Assembly (NCBI GenBank): GCA_007922225.1
Contig: ML680053.1
Location: 2,680,319 to 2,744,318, forward strand
Direction: 5' to 3'
Length of the DNA stretch: 64,000 nt
Source: Emydura subglobosa
Taxonomy: Eukaryota; Chordata; Testudines; Chelidae
Positions 22,837-33,385 of this stretch are shown here, in pieces (position 1 is the stretch's first letter; each line of letters opens with the position of its first letter). The notes under the pieces were generated by a model that saw nothing but the letters and a program-made list of their open reading frames with translations, did not search any database and was not told where the DNA came from. Made by a program: the position numbers and the translations under genes.

Positions 22837-23445
22837 TTGGAGGGCTATAACAACGGACCACTGGGTTCTAAGCACAGTGATTTTTGGCTATACCCTCCAG
22901 TTTATCTCGCTCCCGCCTTCCTATGCTCTCTCCCCATCCCTCTTCAAGGACCCCCTCACAAGCAACTCCTTGTTCAGGAGTTACAGGCCCTACTACAGAT
23001 GGGCACAGTAGAGGAAGTCTCTCAAGGATTGAGGGAAAAGGGTTTCTACTCCCATTACTGTCTGATTCCAAAAGCCAGAGGAGAACTGAGGCCCATTCTA
23101 GACCTTTGTGCTTTGAAAAAGTTCCTAAAAAAGCTGAAATTTCATATGGTCACCCTGGCAGCTATTATCCCTTTCCTGGATCCGGGCAACTGGAACGCTA
23201 TTCTCAATTTGAAAGATGCTTATTTTCATATTGCAGTTTTCCTGGGCCACAAGAGATTCCTGCAATTTACTGTGGGTGCCCAACACTACCAATCTGCAGT
23301 CCTCCCATTTGGCCTCTCCACCACACCGTGCGTATTCACCAAATGCATGACAGTAGTGGCTGCCCACCTCAGGCACAGAGGGATACAGGTGTTTCCTTAC
23401 CTGAACAACTGGCTGATCAGGGGCCGGTCACGGGCACAGGTCTAA
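22837..23445 (+). pseudogene. DIRS copy 1 reverse transcriptase with altered catalytic box
   Basis: Reverse transcriptase copies element RNA into DNA. The open frame shows the family motifs in order: YSHYCLIPKARGELRPILDL, then LNLKDAYFHIAVF with the first catalytic Asp, then QSAVLPFGLSTTPCVFTKCM, and finally PYLNNWLIRG. In active DIRS enzymes the last motif has two Asp residues; here both are Asn, so even this intact-looking stretch cannot be catalytic. It is followed by a stop and frameshift into the RNase H region. The N-terminal part of the frame (about the first 20 residues) is probably out of the original frame. Confidence 0.9.
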
Positions 23446-23676
23446 CGCGGCATCAAGATCGTAAGGGACACCTGGTGATCGCTGGCATGCTAATAAACCA
23501 GTAAAAATCAATACTTACACCGGTGCAAAAGATAGAGTTCATAGGGCAGTCCTGGAGTCTACTCAAGCCAAAGCGCTTTTGCCCAAAGACAACTTCTTGG
23601 CAATGTCAGAGCTCAGAGCCCAATTTACAGCCTGCCCCTCGCCACGGCAAGACTGCGTCTCGGTCTCCTGGGACAT

Positions 23677-24159
23677 ATGGCAGCATGCACATACATGGTC
23701 CAGCACGCCAGGATGCAGCTTTGGCAACTCCAGTTGTGGCTTGCCATGGTTTACTCCCTGTCCAGATACTCCTTGGACAGGATACTCATGATCTCTCCAT
23801 GTACTTACCTCCCTGTCATGGTGGATGGAACCTTGACATGTAAGGGCAGGGGTTCCTTCTTGGCTCCCAGACCGTCTCTGTCATTAGTATTAGATGCTTT
23901 GGATGTGGTCTGGGGTGCCCACTTAGGTGCCTTAAGGACTTGGGGTCTCTGGTCCACAGAAGAGTCGCATCTTCACATCAACGTCAGGGAACTCAGAGCG
24001 ATTCGCCTGGCCTGCAAGGTATTTCTACCATGCCTCTCCAACAAGGTGGTAAGAGTCCTTATGGACAACATAGCCACCATGTATTACATCAACAGGCAAG
24101 GGAGAGCCAGGTTTTCAGCCCTCTGTGCGAAGCACTGTGTCCGTGGGACCTCTACGTAA
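23677..24159 (+). pseudogene. DIRS copy 1 RNase H domain remnant
   Basis: RNase H removes the RNA strand during DIRS replication. This frame contains DALDVVWGAHLGALRTWG, then INVRELRAIRLACKVF with the conserved Glu of the RNase H fold, then VLMDNIATMYYINRQG with the catalytic Asp and the Asn that commonly follows it. It follows the reverse transcriptase after a frame change. Residues before about position 60 of this frame are connector sequence that I cannot place. Confidence 0.8.
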
Positions 24160-24671
24160 GCCAATACATCCAGCTGGTGGCAGTTTATCTACCAGGGTTG
24201 AGAAATACACTGATGGATCATCTGAGCAGGTCTTTTTGTTCTCACCACGAGTGGTCTCTCCACCAGGAGGTGGCCGACCGCATCTTCCAAAGGTGGAGAA
24301 CTCCCCAAATGGACCTCTTTGCCACCGGGAAGGACAAGAAGTGCGCTCAATACTGCTCCCTCCTGGGGTTGAAGGACTCCTTCCTGACAGATGCCTTTCT
24401 CCTGTCCTGGACGAGAGGCCTCTTGTATGCTTTTCCCCCAATACCTCTCATACACAGAGTCCTCGTAAAGATCAAGAGGGCCAGACCATGGGTCATCTTG
24501 ATAGCCCCAGCATGGCCCAGGCAGCATTGGTTTGGGATGCTATCAGAACTCTTGATGGCCCAACCTAGGTCGCTCCTGTTGAGGCCAGATCTCCTCTCTC
24601 AGGGCCAGGGCTGGCTGCTCCACCCAGACCTGACCACTCTGCACCTGACAGCGTGGGTGCTTCATGGTTGA
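24160..24671 (+). pseudogene. DIRS copy 1 methyltransferase-like domain remnant
   Basis: DIRS elements carry, after RNase H, a domain related to phage Dam-type DNA methyltransferases (family knowledge; its role is unclear). The reading frame continues from 23940 with QMDLFATGKDKKCAQYCS, AFPPIPLIHRVLVKIKRARP and ILIAPAWPRQHWFGMLSELL, a pattern that recurs in DIRS copy 2. The usual Asn-Pro-Pro motif appears as FPP here. There are no stops over this stretch, but it is cut off from the recombinase that should follow. Confidence 0.7.
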
Positions 24672-24739
24672 GCAAGAAGAGCGCCACTACTCAGCCCAAG
24701 TCCATTTGGCTAAATAAGATGCCCACCGCTTCTTGCTCC

Positions 24740-25370
24740 CTAACGTGTATCTGTCCGGGTGGTGGCATTCCTAGAGCAATCACCTTGGCATGGAGGGTCT
24801 CTGAGTTGAAAGCCCTGACCCCAGAGCCACCATACACAGTGTAGCTGTGTTTTCACCAGTTTTTTTACCGAAGGTCATTTCCTACTTCCACGTTAACCAG
24901 AACATATTCCTCGCAGTGTTGTATCCGAAGCCTTACAAATCCTATGAGGAGAGGCGTCTACACTCTCTCGATGTGAGGAGAGCATCGGCTTTCTACATTG
25001 ATACGACCAGACCCTTCCGCCGCTCCACGCAGCTCTTAGTTGCAATCGTGGACTGGATGAAGGGAAGTCTGGTGTCGTCCCAGCGGATCACATCCTGGAT
25101 TACAGCTTGTATTCAGACATATTACGAGCAAGCGGGGGTCATGCCCCAGCATTCCTGTTCACCCACTCCACAAGGCCACAGGCATCTTCAGCGGCATTTC
25201 TGGCGCATGTATCCATTCAGGACATATGTAGAGCCGCTATGTGGTCCTCGATACATATGTTTACATCTCATTATGCCATCATGCAGCAGACTCGGGACAA
25301 CGTTGGGTTTGGCAGAGCGGTGCTTCAATCTTCGTGGCCATGAACTCCTATCCACCTCCGGAGCCACTGC
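24740..25370 (+). pseudogene. DIRS copy 1 tyrosine recombinase, N-terminus deleted
   Basis: The recombinase integrates the circular DIRS DNA. Here RVSELKALTPEP carries the first catalytic Arg region. After a stop, a frame from 24847 reads VISYFHVNQNIFLAVLYPKP and continues to about 25130. A shifted frame (25107-25343) then has HSTRPQASS, matching the His-x-x-Arg motif, and MFTSHYAIMQQ, matching the segment with the nucleophilic Tyr. Compared with copy 2, roughly 380 bases that encode the N-terminal core-binding part are missing before 24770. Confidence 0.8.
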
Positions 25371-25379
25371 TGGTAAGTC

Positions 25380-25480
25380 ACCTAATTTAGAATGGATATG
25401 AGCAAGCACTCGAAGAAGAAAGAACGATTACTTACCTTGTAACTGTTGTTCTTCGAGATATGTTGCTCATGTTTGTTCCA
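25380..25480. repeat. DIRS copy 1 internal complementary region
   Basis: The left part (about 25384-25420) is the reverse complement of the start of the left terminal repeat. The right part (about 25440-25475, 'ttgttcttcgagatatg') matches the outer end of the right terminal repeat read inward. In DIRS replication this region templates the joining of the two ends into a circle. Confidence 0.85.
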
Positions 25481-25554
25481 CAACCCATCTTCTGTCCCCT
25501 CAGTCGGAGTTCCAGCAAGAAAGACCTGAGAGGGAGGGGGGCCGGCAGCATCCT

Positions 25555-25712
25555 GTATACGAGCTCATATGTGCGCCACTGCAGAGGGCTCTAGAGCTGG
25601 CCCTACAGATACCACTAGGGGAAAAATTTCTGGCACCAGTGCATGAGACTCGCACACACCTAATTTAGAATGGACATGAGCAACACAACTTGAAGAACAA
25701 CAGTACAAGGTA
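25555..25712 (-). repeat. DIRS copy 1 right inverted terminal repeat
   Basis: The reverse complement matches 19713-19855. It includes 'gcagagggctctagagctgg', 'ataccactagggg' and 'agaatggacatgagcaac'. Confidence 0.92.
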
Positions 25713-26000
25713 AAATAGTTCCATTCTATTCTGAATGAAAGGTAGGTGGGGTGGGGATAGATCATAAAGGGCCTTGAAAGTGAAGACAGATAGCTTATGT
25801 TTGTTACAATTGAGCACATGTCAAACTGATTGCAGGATTGGGGTCTAAATTATAGAGTTATCTGGTAAACAGTATTTGAAAGTTAATGTTTATAAAGGTT
25901 TTTGAAGGTGTAAATGAGATTGTAAACTTTTTCCTTAGTGAGCTCTTCCCAGGAAGCAATATGTCTTTGTATTTCTTCATACAGCACTTGATTGAGGTGT
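25713..26000. repeat. Ancient interspersed repeat, right of the DIRS insertion
   Basis: Contains 'aaagggccttgaaagtga' and neighbouring words that continue the old repeat seen at 19440-19712. Family not assigned. Confidence 0.35.
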
Positions 26001-26894
26001 CTGGGTGATACTACAGTATAAATATTTAATAATAAAGAATTATACAAATGCTGAATATAAATTAACTTGTACAATATCTAGTTATTAATTAGTGAAAAAT
26101 TTAATTGTATATAAATATGGCCTCTAATTTCAGGATGAAAGGTACTGATCCAGTTAAGGTGCTTTTTGAGAAATGTGACCTGCATGATTTTTTAAAATAA
26201 AGCTATAGTCTAATGAAGTATTTTGATGTTGCTGTTCTTCAGTTCCTCGAATTAGTATGCGGGCTCTTTGGGGACAATACTGTGCAAGAGAATAAGGTCT
26301 AGTGTTAGCCAATCAGTGGAAACATTAGTAATTTGTTACAGAGATGGTTTCTGTGAGTAAGAAGGAAGGCAAAGTCAGACAAGGTTGTTTTTATGCCTCA
26401 CTGGCTGTGAACTCTAAGGAACTATGGAAGAAAAGTTGTAACAAGAAAGGTTTAATGAAGAAAGCATGGAAAAATGAGGTGTGTGTCCTTCTATTACGCT
26501 TTGTTAAACGCCTGGAATAGATGCACATGAGCTATGCAATAATCTGTTTGCAGTAGGTGATAAGGCATGGGGCATATTTTGAGATAGCTAATAAATCAGG
26601 AAGTGTTGTAAACACAGAGAAATAATTCAGAGATACCTACATAAATTAAAAATACAGGCAGAATGCAACTGAATATCCACCTTACTTTTCCTTTCTTTTC
26701 TTGTTGTAGACAGCTCTATTCTTCTACCACACAGGCTGTCAGGCTCAGTCTTCTCATCTGCCTCCTCATCCTTCATGTCCCCCAAGCTAGGTTCTGCAAA
26801 GCCTTTGTTGCTCTTCCTGCTCTGTAACTCAGTATGGCTCTCTGTCCCCCTCTAGAGGCTGAATCCAATAAAGGTTTGATTTTGCACCTGGCTT

Positions 26895-26990
26895 TGAGTT
26901 AAGAGATTTACTATCTGTGGCTGGCTCATGCTTTTAGATCCAGAGATCCAAGGTTCAATTCCCAATACTAGGTACCCATTCAGAAGTGCC
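26895..26990 (+). repeat. Possible tRNA-derived SINE fragment
   Basis: Has a B-box-like word (aaggttcaattccc) about 45 bases after a weak A-box-like stretch (gtggctggctcatgc). There is no cloverleaf, so I do not call a tRNA gene. Confidence 0.3.
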
Positions 26991-29017
26991 ACACAGTATT
27001 TACCTCTCATAAAATTACTATTAAAAATTACATTGTGTCATGTGTACATGACATTGTATGAATGTCAGTGCAGACTAGTTGGAGGATCTCTCTCGAAGGC
27101 CTTATAATCTAGAGGCAAACAAATTTTTTTTTCCTTTTCACCTCAATGTTGCCACTAAAATCTTCTTCCTTTCCTGCCATACAAATCATGACACTCATCC
27201 TATTAAATCCATATACTCTCATCATCTCAAATTCTGCATCAATTACAAGCTTCTCATATATTCCCTAAAAGAACTGATCAACTCTTTCCTTGTCTTTCTG
27301 CTCTCCATTTTCTCCGACTCCCTCTCTCCTCCCAGTCTGCCCTCCTCAAAGCCTTCTTGTTTGCTAGCTTCATAGTTGTTTTTGTTTCTAGTTTGAAGCC
27401 ACCCCTTAAGTCTGAAACTCCTCCCTTTTTGTGTACCACATAACCTTCCTCTTTTAATTGAAATCTCTTGATAAAACATACTACCACTGCTACTACTGTT
27501 ACTTTCATGTGGCCTTTGAAGCAATAGCTATCTTCCTCTATTTGAGCAGAGTAGTGAACTCAAGTAATGCTCATATAATAATTTAAAGAACAAAAATGTG
27601 TAGATTAGCTACTCTGTGTCTAAGGGTGTAAAGACTAAATCGTGCATAAGGTTACACTAATGAAGAAAATATGCATTCCTATGGTACAAGGCGTAGAATG
27701 AGTTATGGATAGAAATTAAACAAAAATATTCGACTAATCAAGAATAATTTTCTGGTAGTAAGATATATTGGATTGAGCAGTAGCCACTCAAGAAAGCACT
27801 GGAGAGTGTACTTTAAGGGACAGTTCTGTACTTGCAGTGGGGGTGGACAAATTTGGGGGGAAGGAGGGGAGGATTGAGATTGGATCCAAAAGGAATGATC
27901 ACTTTTTATCAATGTGCAGTATAGCAAGAGCAAATTTGTCCAGAACTGGATAAATAGTTAAGGAATATTGCAGGATATGCTTTCTGAAAAGGATGGGGAC
28001 TGAATAGGTGCAAAACTTAGTCCCTTTTGTCCTAAATGTATTGATTTATATATAAATGCATTAGATCATCTGCTATGACAGTAATGCAAAAAGATTTTTA
28101 AATGGGAGACAGAGATGATAGGTAAATATGGAACTTTTCTCCTGTGTCCAGATTGAACAGAATTGATTCAATACAAAATTGGGAAACTCTCAGATTCTTG
28201 ACTTCTGATTTCTCTTTATCTGACATTCTTTGAGGAGAGGGAAGAGATTCATTATCTCATTTACTGGAGCAAGCTATGAGTTGACATAATGGTGGCACAG
28301 TACCATTAACACATATCTTTGATAAAGAATCCTTAGTCTGAAACTTGGCATGTGAGGTGCTTATGGAAAGATAATTTTTTAGTCCCAGGTAAATGTGTGT
28401 ATAGTATTTTGGTAACTCTTTAAAATCCATATGAAATTGTCATTTGATTTTCCAATTTGTATTTTTAATAAAATACAATTTTTTTAAATGCCATTTTTTG
28501 AAAAAAGCCTAAATGATGCATCACATCATAGGAAGAACCTATTTTTAAATCCTGTCTAAAATGCATATTTATCTGGGAAACTAAGGATAGCAGTTTACTT
28601 TGGGGCATTTATTCTTATTCAGCTCCATGATATAGTGTCGTGGTGAATAATACTTCAGTTTTCTACTTCAAGAATGTCTTTCATTTAAAAAAAAATAAAA
28701 GTCTCTGCCTGGCATTGTCTCCCTGGTAAAGATGTCTTGCCTTGAAAACAGTAAATTGTAAATTCTTTTGAACTTCAATTTGCTTTTATAGTCAGTTTTC
28801 CACAACACAGTATCATGACAGAGCTTATGAAAAACAGCGCTTTTCCTTCTTTGTTGAAGTTGTTTTATTTCAACAAATAAGGGCCCAGGAAAGGAATTTA
28901 CAAGAAACTGATAAATATGAATTAAATACAGCTGTCAGGTTGCTAACTAACAAGATTCTATGTGGAGACAGTCCCAAAATCCTTAGCACACCACTCATTT
29001 TCTGATTTGTGTTCTAG

Positions 29018-29134
29018 AGTCGACAGCTGGAATCTGAAACGGGGACAACTGAGGAGCACAGCCTAAACAAGGAGGCCCGGAAATGGGCCACACGTGTGGC
29101 ACGTGAGCACAAAAACATCATCCATAATCAACGG
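29018..29134 (+). CDS. FCHSD2: FCHSD2 exon: late F-BAR / coiled helix
   Basis: This exon is 117 bases, exactly 39 codons, phase 0. The translation starts SRQLESETGTTEEHSLNKEA and ends HKNIIHNQR. It is charged and helix-forming, typical of the C-terminal helices of the F-BAR region of FCHSD proteins. The acceptor is gtgttctag and the donor CGG|GTAGGT. It joins in frame both to 11006-11101 and to the candidate exon at 12175-12246. Confidence 0.96.
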
Positions 29135-30002
29135 GTAGGTTGAAAATAAATAAATGCATCAGGTGACATGAGAAAAATACAAACATGCTGAAGAGATGCT
29201 AAATTTAGATATATTATGCAGATTCTAATAACTTGAATTCAATGTTGAAGTCCATCAGAGAGATGGACACCTCGTGTCATGTCTTGGTGGGACTACCAGC
29301 AACATTGACTTCACAATTTTTGTGATTATTTTTCTCACTGGGGCCTCAGTTCAAGAAATCATCTCTATCCATGCCAGCACTTAAGCATATGCTGAAGTCA
29401 GTGATGTTTAAGCACATGCTTAAAGTTAAGCAAACATTATTATTGTTTTATTTTCTCCAGTTCTCTTTTAGGGCTGTCATCCAAAAGCACTTTGTGCTGT
29501 TGCATACATATGAATCCAGAATGCAAGTTGCCCAAACCAGCCAAGCCATACTAACACAAAATAAATCACCCATCATGCATTGTTTTACCACTCAATATCT
29601 CTCAACTCACTCCTTCAACAAGCACTGCAAAGTATGTGGGTTTTGATGGGATGGGCTTCAGGTATAAAAATCAACATGAGGACAGAGTGTGAAGTGTTGC
29701 TTGAATGTTAGATCATAGTTGTTACATCATGATGCTTTGCTGGGATTTTGGAGCATTTCCAGAATACAGTTTTCCTATAGTATAATTTTACCATAAAAAA
29801 TTGAGCTTTTTAAATGGGTTTGTTTCAGTCTGCAGAGTTTTTGTCCTGTAGTATAACACTTATCAACACCCTGGATCACTCATCACTCTGAATATGATTG
29901 ACTCTGAATATGATTAGTTCCATGAATTGTCTCAAATATCATCTTATAGACAGTGCACATGAATATACCAAATGTATGGCATCTCTCTCTCATTTTTGAT
30001 AG
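29135..30002 (+). other. FCHSD2 intron, 868 bases
   Basis: Intron from GTAGGT to ttttgatag. It contains one 'taagcacatgc' palindromic repeat fragment (about 29380-29445). Otherwise nothing is seen. Confidence 0.85.
29380..29445. repeat. 'taagcacatgc' palindromic repeat fragment
   Basis: Holds 'acttaagcatatgctgaag' and 'aagcacatgcttaaag', matching the fragments at 19190-19270 and 57700-57800. Confidence 0.55.
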
Positions 30003-30107
30003 GCACTTGAGAAATTAGAATGTCATGGACCTGTGGTGTCTGAACAAAGCCGAGCAGAGCTGGAACTGAAAATAGATGAAGCCAGAGAGAGTATCCGCAA
30101 AGCTGAG
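30003..30107 (+). CDS. FCHSD2: FCHSD2 exon: helical segment after F-BAR core
   Basis: This exon is 105 bases, exactly 35 codons, phase 0. It begins ALEKLECHGPVVSEQSRAEL and ends EARESIRKAE, a charged coiled-coil-like helix. The acceptor is tttttgatag and the donor GAG|GTGAGA. It is continued directly by the next exon about 22 kb downstream. Confidence 0.96.
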
Positions 30108-30326
30108 GTGAGAGATATTATTCTGACTTGCTCTTTGGTTCCTTAGGCAGTGGTTTTGGTTCCTTAAACTGCTGTTACAGCAGCTTAATTTGTGTGTGAA
30201 AATCCAGGCTTCTAGCATCAAAGGATCAGGGAACTTTAAATTAAAACATGGCATTTCTCTTTGATTTCATTCCACTCAAATCATGACATCAATTTAGTGC
30301 AAGGCTCAAGAGATTAGATAAGCAAT

Positions 30327-30340
30327 AAAAAAAAAAAAAA
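30327..30340. repeat. Poly(A) run
   Basis: Fourteen A residues in intron. Confidence 0.8.
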
Positions 30341-30820
30341 TCAGATCCTCCCAATGATATGAATGATTACATTTAATGTATTTTTTCCCACTGTGCACTG
30401 ATCAAAAAGGTAGGAATTTCAGCTTCTGCCTTCTGTCAAGTTACATAGATGTTAAAACAACATGTAATTTAAACTGTTTCATCACACCTGAAGGAACTAG
30501 TAACAGAAAATATTTGTCCTAAATCTGCCTTCAGGTTTTGGGCTCTGTGTAGCATTTAAACATATGCTCACTTGCACTGACTGTGCAGCAGTATATACCT
30601 ATATTTTAAGATAGGAAAACAGCTTAAGTAATCTTTCTGGTATCTCTCTGCATTTTATACTCCCAAAAGATACAGTTGAAAAGGTTATAGAGGGTAAATT
30701 AGACCTGTTCCAAATTAATGAAGAGATTGTAAAGAAAGAAAATACTGTAGTACCTTCATTTTTAGGTTATGTTGCTAAAAGTGATGCTAAAGTTGCTAAA
30801 AGTTTTATGGTCACTGATTT

Positions 30821-30860
30821 AAAAAAAACAAAACAAAACAAAAAAAACCCAAAAACCACC
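30821..30860. repeat. (A3-8 C) low-complexity tract
   Basis: A-runs punctuated by single C residues ('aaaacaaaacaaaac'), followed by a C-rich edge. Confidence 0.75.
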
Positions 30861-31466
30861 ACCCATTGGCAACAACACGAACTGATCTGTTAGACTTTCA
30901 TCTGAGGGGGTTGCATAATTAAAGCTGGAGAGCAAATATAATTATTTCATTTAAATGGCTTCTCATATTGCCAGACAAGGTACCTGCTGTGATTAGGAAT
31001 GTAACTTACAATTTGGGAGATGAGGTAGGAAGCACTTGAGTAATAGGAATCTCCTTTTTAAGGTGTGATAAGGTTTATCAGCTGCTTTAAAAACAAATTC
31101 ATAATATCATGCTGTAGTCACATAAATATTTTAAAATGCTATTATAACATTTAATTTTGTACAGACATCTTCCAAACAAACTGTATCCCAAAGCATTTCC
31201 ACTATCTATGGAGTTACATAATGAACACAAGCAGAAGAAGAGACATAAAATAAGAATTGACTAAAGCAAGAGAGAAAAGCTATATTTTCAGATGAGATAA
31301 AAAATTATAGGGATAGTAACAGAGAGATACAGTGAAGATGAGGAACTTTGGAGGAGAAGGCTCTTGCACCAAAATTGTATGAAGCAACAGAGGCCAGTAT
31401 GAAATGGGAAAGAACCAAGCTCCTTGCGCTCAGCTACAGCAAGTCTAGGGAGGGTTTTAAAAAATA

Positions 31467-31765
31467 AGGGCAGGTCTACATTGTCGGCAAAATTCGGCAG
31501 CAGTTGACCGGAGTTAACACAAGCTATGCAGAGTAGCTTGCGTAACTCCTGTCGACTTCGTGACTTCCCTTTAGCGCATTGCCTCCGCTGCACTATGCCG
31601 ATGGGAAATGCGTTCCCGTCAACACAGCGCTATGCTTTTTGGAGAGGTGGCTTTATTAGATCGACTTCCAGATCAGTTGAGCATGTCTTCACTGCCGCTC
31701 AATCGAACCGAAAAAATCAATCTGCCGGCAGTGAAGTTGCTGCCATCGATGTGTACGTAGCTTGA
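31467..31765. mobile_element. Harbinger-like short inverted-repeat element
   Basis: Starts GGGCAGGTCTACATTGTCGG, and the right end read inward is AAGCTACGTACACATCGATGG, a loose inverted match. It is about 300 bases, with higher GC and more CpG than its surroundings. The 'GTCTACA' start matches the style of the Harbinger termini at 6070. Confidence 0.5.
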
Positions 31766-32198
31766 GTTAATTGTTAGTTGTATACCCCAAGCGATGGAAA
31801 GTTGGTTAAAGATGGCAATAATGTTCTCACTCTTCTCTGTGTGAGAGAAAAGAAAGTCAGCAGAGATTTTACCTGCTGCAGACTGGAAAGCAGAAACTTG
31901 ATGCTGCTATACAAATATAAATTGCTGTAGTCAAGGTTAGAGGAGATTAAAGCCAAATATCAGCAGAGGTGGAATTGGGACAGTCACACATGGGTGATGT
32001 TGAAGAGATAGTAACAGGTAGATTTACAAATGGGGGAATGTGGAAGCAGGGAATATAGTTCAGAGTCAAGGACAACACCAAGGTTATGGAGAGTGAAGAC
32101 AAATGGAAGATCTGATGAAAGGAGACGAATTGTGTTCAAGGATGTTTGCCCAAAACAAGGGCATGCACTGTTGTTGTAGCCATGTCAGTCCCGGATAT

Positions 32199-32587
32199 TA
32201 GAGAGACAAGATGGGTGAGGTTATATATTTTATTGGACCAACTTCTGTTGGTGAGAGAGACAAGTTTTCCAGCTTACACAGAGTTCTTCTTCAGATTTGG
32301 GAAATCTCAGAGTCTCACAACTAAACACAAGATGGAATTGTTTAGCATTGTTTAGCATGAATAGTTAACACATATTTCAAGAGACCATTTGAGGTGAAGT
32401 AGCCCGTTAACATCCTTCTAGTCATAGGGAGGAAAGGAAGTGGGGGGAGGGAAGCAGCTGGGCGAAGGGTGTTAGTGGGTAATAGATTGTTGTAATATTT
32501 ATGGCTTATTATGTGTAATAAAGCGTGTCTCTCTCACCAACAGGAGTTGGTCCAATAAATGATATTATCTCACTCACATTGTGTCTC
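32199..32587. mobile_element. Inverted-repeat transposon with about 65-base arms
   Basis: The left arm (32199-32272) includes TTTATTGGACCAACTTCTG and GGTGAGAGAGACA. The right arm (32524-32587), read inward, has the same words with few changes. The loop of about 250 bases is unrelated. The left boundary may extend to about 32168 ('tgttgttgtagccatgtc'). This is a non-autonomous DNA element, family not assigned. Confidence 0.75.
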
Positions 32588-33370
32588 AAGAGAAGGGAAG
32601 TTCTTCTGAGATATTTAACTAAAATAATTTGAGACAGAAATCACAAATTCACTAAGCCGAGGCACAGAAGGCATTACATATAATTGAAGGTAGAGATAAA
32701 AGGGCCAAGAGGTAGAAGATATATAGAAAAGAGCCATGGAATGATAATTGAACCTTGTAGTATACCATAAACAAGAATGGTCTTGTCCCAGAATTGGAGC
32801 TGCTGGCAGAGAAAACTTAATTATGGGGGAACAGAAGCACAGCAGGAGGAAACTACATACCTAGCTATGAAAGTGACCCATAAGGAGAATAAAGAGGAAA
32901 AAGAAAGCTGCAAATTCCAGTTTTACCTCATCTAATGAGAAACAAGTGGAAAGTAATGTACACTTGATGCTGTAAACACTAGAAAATAGAAGAGTAGAAC
33001 ATGTGTAGTGCATACAGTATGGTTTCATATAAGTTGTGATACGCTGTATCTGGTACAAAGCTAACACTGAAAAATAGTCTTTGCACGGTCTCCCCTGCTT
33101 TCTTAACACAGTCTGGCATTTTGTAGTTGAGACATTTCTCTATCCCTCCCAGTGTGAGATCACATTCTGTTTTACAAAAGAAGACAGTGAAAGTGCCATG
33201 TACTTGAGTCTGTCTCCTTCAGTGTTAGATGAGCCTCTTTAACTCTTTCTTGCTTCTCTTTTGATTAATGCTTTCTACTGTATACATCAAAGAAATTAAA
33301 AGTGCTCTCATAGAGTTCTTGAATGATGGGTTTGTAAACTGCTTCATATGTTTGTGAACCTTAGGCTTCT

Positions 33371-33385
33371 GGGGCGGGGGGGGGG
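33371..33385. repeat. G-run
   Basis: GGGGCGGGGGGGGGG followed by ACCCC; could form a G-quadruplex or a small hairpin. Confidence 0.7.

Larger units (their letters stand above)
19713..25712 (+). mobile_element. DIRS-type retrotransposon, copy 1
   Basis: DIRS elements replicate through reverse transcription and integrate with a tyrosine recombinase instead of an integrase. This 6-kb copy has inverted terminal repeats (19713-19855 and 25555-25712), an internal complementary region (25380-25480) that contains the outer parts of both termini, and remnants of gag, reverse transcriptase, RNase H, a methyltransferase-like domain and the tyrosine recombinase in that order on +. All are broken by stops, frameshifts or deletions, and the recombinase N-terminus is missing. 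A hAT-type element is inserted near the left end (19976-20382). The element lies in the same direction as FCHSD2. Confidence 0.93.
11102..29017 (+). other. FCHSD2 intron, about 18 kb, with a DIRS element and a possible cassette exon
   Basis: Intron from GTAAGG to the acceptor gtgttctag. It contains the candidate exon at 12175-12246, a foldback repeat at 14941-15160, a TTAC-rich tract at 15553-15748, a GC-rich block at 17736-18370, a MIR/L2-type tail at 19298-19440, a DIRS element at 19713-25712 with a nested hAT-type insertion, and a possible tRNA-type SINE near 26895-26990. 12250-13800, 15750-17700 and 27000-29017 show nothing I can assign except low-complexity A+T stretches. Confidence 0.85.
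31290..32800. repeat. Ancient LINE-like repeat tract interrupted by two DNA elements
   Basis: The purine-rich text around 31290-31460 and 31960-32130 resembles the untranslated end of an old amniote LINE-like repeat. It is interrupted by the inverted-repeat elements at 31467-31765 and 32199-32587. The family is not assigned and the limits are approximate. Confidence 0.3.

Noticed and set aside
26895..26990. tRNA-like B box.
   Set aside because: No cloverleaf, acceptor stem or anticodon arm can be folded; kept only as a possible SINE fragment.
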